From Phycisphaerales bacterium (GTDB taxonomy: Bacteria; Planctomycetota; Phycisphaerae; Phycisphaerales; UBA1924): a stretch of DNA of 7,424 bases. The DNA lies in assembly GCA_025453375.1 (NCBI GenBank), contig JALOQT010000103.1, positions 1-7,424 on the forward strand, in the 5' to 3' direction. The notes under the pieces were generated by a model. That model was not told the origin of the DNA and did no database searches. It saw only the letters and a program-made list of their open reading frames with translations. The position numbers were made by a program, and so were the translations under genes. Shown here piece by piece: positions 5,705 through 7,424 of the stretch (the first letter of the stretch is position 1; every line of letters begins with the position of its first letter).

Positions 5705-7045
5705 ATGAGCACACCAGTTGACCCTTCCGATGCCGCCAGCCAGGCCCAAGCACGCGCGCAGCGTGAGGCGATGTGGCGCGAGGTGCAGGCCGAGATGCGC
5801 CGCCGCCGCATCGGCGGGTGGCTGATCTACGACTTTCGCCACAGCAACCCGATGCTCGCCCAGATGCTCGGCAGCAAGCCCCACCTGACGCGCCGCGTGT
5901 TCTTCTACCTCCACAACGGCACAAGCGCGGCTCCCGATCCAACCACGCCGCGCGTGCTCTGCCACGCCATCGACCAGCACAGCTTTACGTCGCTGGGGAT
6001 CGACACACTGCTCTACACCGGCTTTGGCGACCTCGCCGAGAAACTGTCAATCCTCGTTCCAGTCGGCGTCAACGTGTCCGAGCGACTGATCATGGAATAC
6101 GTCCCCGACGGCGCCCTGCCCACCGCCAGCCTTGTCGACGCCGGCACGATGGAGATCGTCCGCGGCGGCTCGCGGGACAATCCCCTCCGCTACGTCGCCA
6201 GCAGCGCCGACATGATCCAGTTCGTCGCCGCCCGCTGGGGCTGTGGGGGTCGTGGGGGTCGAGGTCCAGCGGGCCTGACCAGCCATCGCCAGGCCAGCCG
6301 CCACGCCGGCGAGATCATGGACGGCGTCTTCGCCTTCATCGCCCGCGAGGTTCGCCAGTCCGGCTCGGTGCAGGAGTACGCCGCGCAGCAGTGGATCGTC
6401 AGCGAGTTTCGCCGTCGCGGGTTGCAGTTCCCCGACGATCCGATCGTCTCGGTCAACGCCAACAGCGCCATCCCGCACTACGCGCCGGATGCGACGCGAT
6501 CCTCGCCGATCCGCCCGGGGGACTGGGTGCTGGTGGACCTCTGGTGCCGCACCGGCGGCGACGAAACGATCTACGCCGACATCACCCAGACGGGCTATGT
6601 CGTGCGTGGCGGCGGGCAGGACAGCATCCCCGCGGAGCACCAGCGCGTCTTCGACACCGTCCGCGCCGCCCGCGACGCCGCCCTGGCCCTGGCCGTGTCG
6701 AGTTGGACAGGGGGGGGCGGGAGTGGTGGCGGGGTCGCGGGTGGCTACGCCCTCGACCAAGCCGCCCGCCAGGTCATCATCGACGCCGGCTATGAGCACG
6801 CCCTGAAGCACCGCACCGGCCACAGCCTCTCCCCCGGCCCGACGGTCCACGGCGTCGGCATGAACCTCGACAGCATCGAGACCTACGACAACCGCGCCAT
6901 GATCGCCGACACCGGCTTCACCATCGAACCCGGCATCTACCTCGACGGCCGCTTCGGCGTCCGCAACGAGATCAACGTCTACGTCGACCCGCAGCAAGGC
7001 CCGATCGTGACCAGCGCCCGCCAGGACACGCCACGGCTGATTTGA
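5705..7045 (+). CDS. M24 family metallopeptidase (Xaa-Pro peptidase-like)
   Basis: A two-domain, 446-residue M24 'pita-bread' peptidase with no signal peptide or membrane segment, so probably cytoplasmic. Residues about 30-175 form a creatinase-N-like domain (GGWLIYDFRHSNPM, then VDAGTMEIV and SSADMIQ). The catalytic domain has all five metal ligands: D278 (VLVDLW), D292 (YADITQTGY), H373 (HRTGHS), E408 (FTIEPGIYL) and E422 (RNEINVY). The likely proton-shuttle histidines are H258 (PHY) and H382 (VHGVG). It is therefore expected to be an active two-metal aminopeptidase or dipeptidase; the substrate cannot be told from sequence. Two Gly-rich inserts (about 180-189 and 336-347) are encoded by G-runs. 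The ATG at 5705 was chosen because the open frame upstream to 5501 overlaps sua5 and is low in family likeness. Its immediate neighbour sua5 is divergent, so it is probably transcribed alone. Confidence 0.9.
   Translation: MSTPVDPSDAASQAQARAQREAMWREVQAEMRRRRIGGWLIYDFRHSNPMLAQMLGSKPHLTRRVFFYLHNGTSAAPDPTTPRVLCHAIDQHSFTSLGIDTLLYTGFGDLAEKLSILVPVGVNVSERLIMEYVPDGALPTASLVDAGTMEIVRGGSRDNPLRYVASSADMIQFVAARWGCGGRGGRGPAGLTSHRQASRHAGEIMDGVFAFIAREVRQSGSVQEYAAQQWIVSEFRRRGLQFPDDPIVSVNANSAIPHYAPDATRSSPIRPGDWVLVDLWCRTGGDETIYADITQTGYVVRGGGQDSIPAEHQRVFDTVRAARDAALALAVSSWTGGGGSGGGVAGGYALDQAARQVIIDAGYEHALKHRTGHSLSPGPTVHGVGMNLDSIETYDNRAMIADTGFTIEPGIYLDGRFGVRNEINVYVDPQQGPIVTSARQDTPRLI
6243..6260 (+). repeat. 9-bp tandem repeat inside the M24 gene
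   Basis: GTGGGGGTC occurs twice in direct succession (6243-6251, 6252-6260), followed by a degenerate third unit GAGGTC. It encodes part of the insert CGGRGGRG. The 9-bp unit keeps frame, so copy number could change without frameshift. Confidence 0.6.
6710..6757 (+). repeat. G-rich low-complexity tract with G8 homopolymer in the M24 gene
   Basis: Eight consecutive G (6710-6717) are followed by GGG, GGTGG, GGGG and GGG runs, encoding GGGGSGGGVAGG between two helices of the catalytic domain. The tract can approach a quadruplex, but one loop is about 9 nt, so it is weaker than the sua5 motif. A one-base slip in the G8 run would shift the frame and remove three of the five metal ligands. Confidence 0.6.
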
Positions 7046-7269
7046 GCGGAAGCGACGGAGGGGGAGAGCAAGGGGGAAAGCGACGGAGCGACGGAGCGAC
7101 GGAGGGAAGGTGTCGCTGCGCGACGCTACCTTTCGCCTCCACCTCGTTGCCTCGACGCCCCGATGCCTCGATGCCTCAGTGCCTCTCGTTGCCTCAGTGC
7201 CTCTCGATGCCCCCCGCCGCCTCCCCATTTGGCCATTTGGCCATTCGCACATTTGGCACTTTGTCCCCC
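7046..7269. repeat. intergenic spacer of short-period repeats
   Basis: The 224-bp gap between the M24 gene and the CoA-transferase gene is mostly repeats. GCGACGGA occurs three times in tandem (7080-7103) and once at 7052-7059. An 18-bp unit, (A/T)TGCCTCAGTGCCTCTCG, occurs twice in tandem (7171-7206), preceded by related GATGCCTCG pieces. CCATTTGG occurs twice in tandem (7225-7240) with a degenerate copy after it. No gene, tRNA or clear promoter was seen. The open frames across it are repeat translations. Confidence 0.7.
7107..7132 (+). terminator. possible terminator of the M24 gene
   Basis: AAGGT-GTCGC (7107-7116) can pair with GCGAC (7120-7124) and, past a GCT bulge, ACCTT (7128-7132) around a TGC loop. 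Only three T follow before CG. It is placed plausibly, about 60 nt after the M24 stop, but is weak as an intrinsic terminator. Confidence 0.3.
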
Positions 7270-7424
7270 ATGCCCCCGACACCGCCCTCCACTCACCCCA
7301 CCCCCGCCCCCACCCCCTCCCCCACTCCGGCCGCGGCGGTGGCCGCGATTGCCAGCGGCATGCGCGTGTTTATCCATGGCGGCGCCGCCACGCCCACGCC
7401 GCTGATTGAGGCCCTCGCCGCCCG
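7270..7424 (+). CDS. acetyl-CoA hydrolase/transferase family protein, 5' part
   Basis: The frame is open from the ATG at 7270 to the window edge (51 codons). After a Pro/Thr-rich leader of about 20 residues (MPPTPPSTHPTPAPTPSPTP) comes AAAVAAIASGMRVFIHGGAATPTPLIEALAAR. This matches the N-terminus of the acetyl-CoA hydrolase/4-hydroxybutyrate CoA-transferase family, whose pattern is AV-x-x-I-x-SG-x-x-VF-x-x-G-x-AATP-x-x-L-x-x-AL. Members move CoA between acetate or other short acids. The specific substrate and the catalytic Glu lie beyond the window. No Shine-Dalgarno site precedes the ATG, and the frame is also open upstream through the repeat spacer, so the start is uncertain. The family call rests on about 30 residues. 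Confidence 0.65.
   Translation, partial: MPPTPPSTHPTPAPTPSPTPAAAVAAIASGMRVFIHGGAATPTPLIEALAA
7296..7323 (-). other. strong G-quadruplex motif at the start of the CoA-transferase gene
   Basis: The plus strand reads C4-A-C5-G-C5-A-C5-T-C5, so the minus strand has five G-runs of 4-5 separated by single-base loops, an ideal quadruplex motif. It sits on the template strand within codons 9-18 and encodes Pro/Thr/Ala/Ser residues of the N-terminal leader. Confidence 0.65.

Noticed and set aside
7080..7240. CRISPR-like array in the 3' spacer
   Set aside because: The units are 8-18 bp, directly tandem and without unique spacers, so they are simple repeats.
6047..7282. 411-codon minus-strand open frame opposite the M24 gene
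   Set aside because: It is antisense to a gene with all catalytic residues, and its first part is translated short repeats. No family likeness was seen.
1..7424. a new multi-gene system
   Set aside because: Every substantial gene belongs to a known housekeeping or metabolic family. The order shows no shared operon, and I saw no mobile, defence or toxin-antitoxin genes.

Overview
The window is GC-rich chromosomal DNA, roughly two thirds G+C or more by eye. It carries ordinary bacterial housekeeping and catabolic genes: mutS, a tRNA-Ala, hutI, a Sua5-type tRNA-modification gene, an M24 metallopeptidase, and the first 51 codons of an acetyl-CoA hydrolase/transferase. The strong GC bias, the loose gene order on both strands, the scarcity of Shine-Dalgarno sites and the long Gly/Ala/Pro low-complexity inserts would suit a planctomycete such as the Phycisphaerae. 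That placement is inference from style only; no marker in the window fixes the taxon.

Layout: mutS (24-3002, minus) ends on a perfect GC palindrome that lies inside its last codons. Upstream of it, on the same strand, is a self-contained tRNA-Ala(CGC) unit with a near-consensus promoter (3231-3260), the tRNA (3128-3200) and an intrinsic terminator (3065-3108). hutI (3296-4555, plus) diverges from the tRNA. It converges on a broken sua5 gene (4670-5675, minus) across a 114-bp gap with two hairpins. The M24 peptidase (5705-7045, plus) diverges from sua5 with only 29 bp between the two start codons. A 224-bp spacer of short-period repeats (7046-7269) then leads into the truncated CoA-transferase gene (7270 to the window end).

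The genes do not form one pathway. MutS repairs mismatches, HutI performs the third step of histidine degradation, Sua5 makes the threonylcarbamoyl donor for tRNA t6A, the M24 enzyme is a metallopeptidase, and the last gene belongs to a CoA-transfer/hydrolysis family. No other hut genes, no mutL and no other t6A genes are in view.

The points most worth checking are these. sua5 has lost a conserved core segment and changed frame. HutI has Asn where the family has a metal-binding Asp. Gly-rich inserts written in runs of G recur in unrelated proteins and create strong quadruplex-type motifs. The same TACGCT box lies exactly 6 nt before two start codons that lack a Shine-Dalgarno site, which suggests leaderless transcripts. 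I found no CRISPR array, insertion sequence, phage gene, defence system or clearly new multi-gene system.
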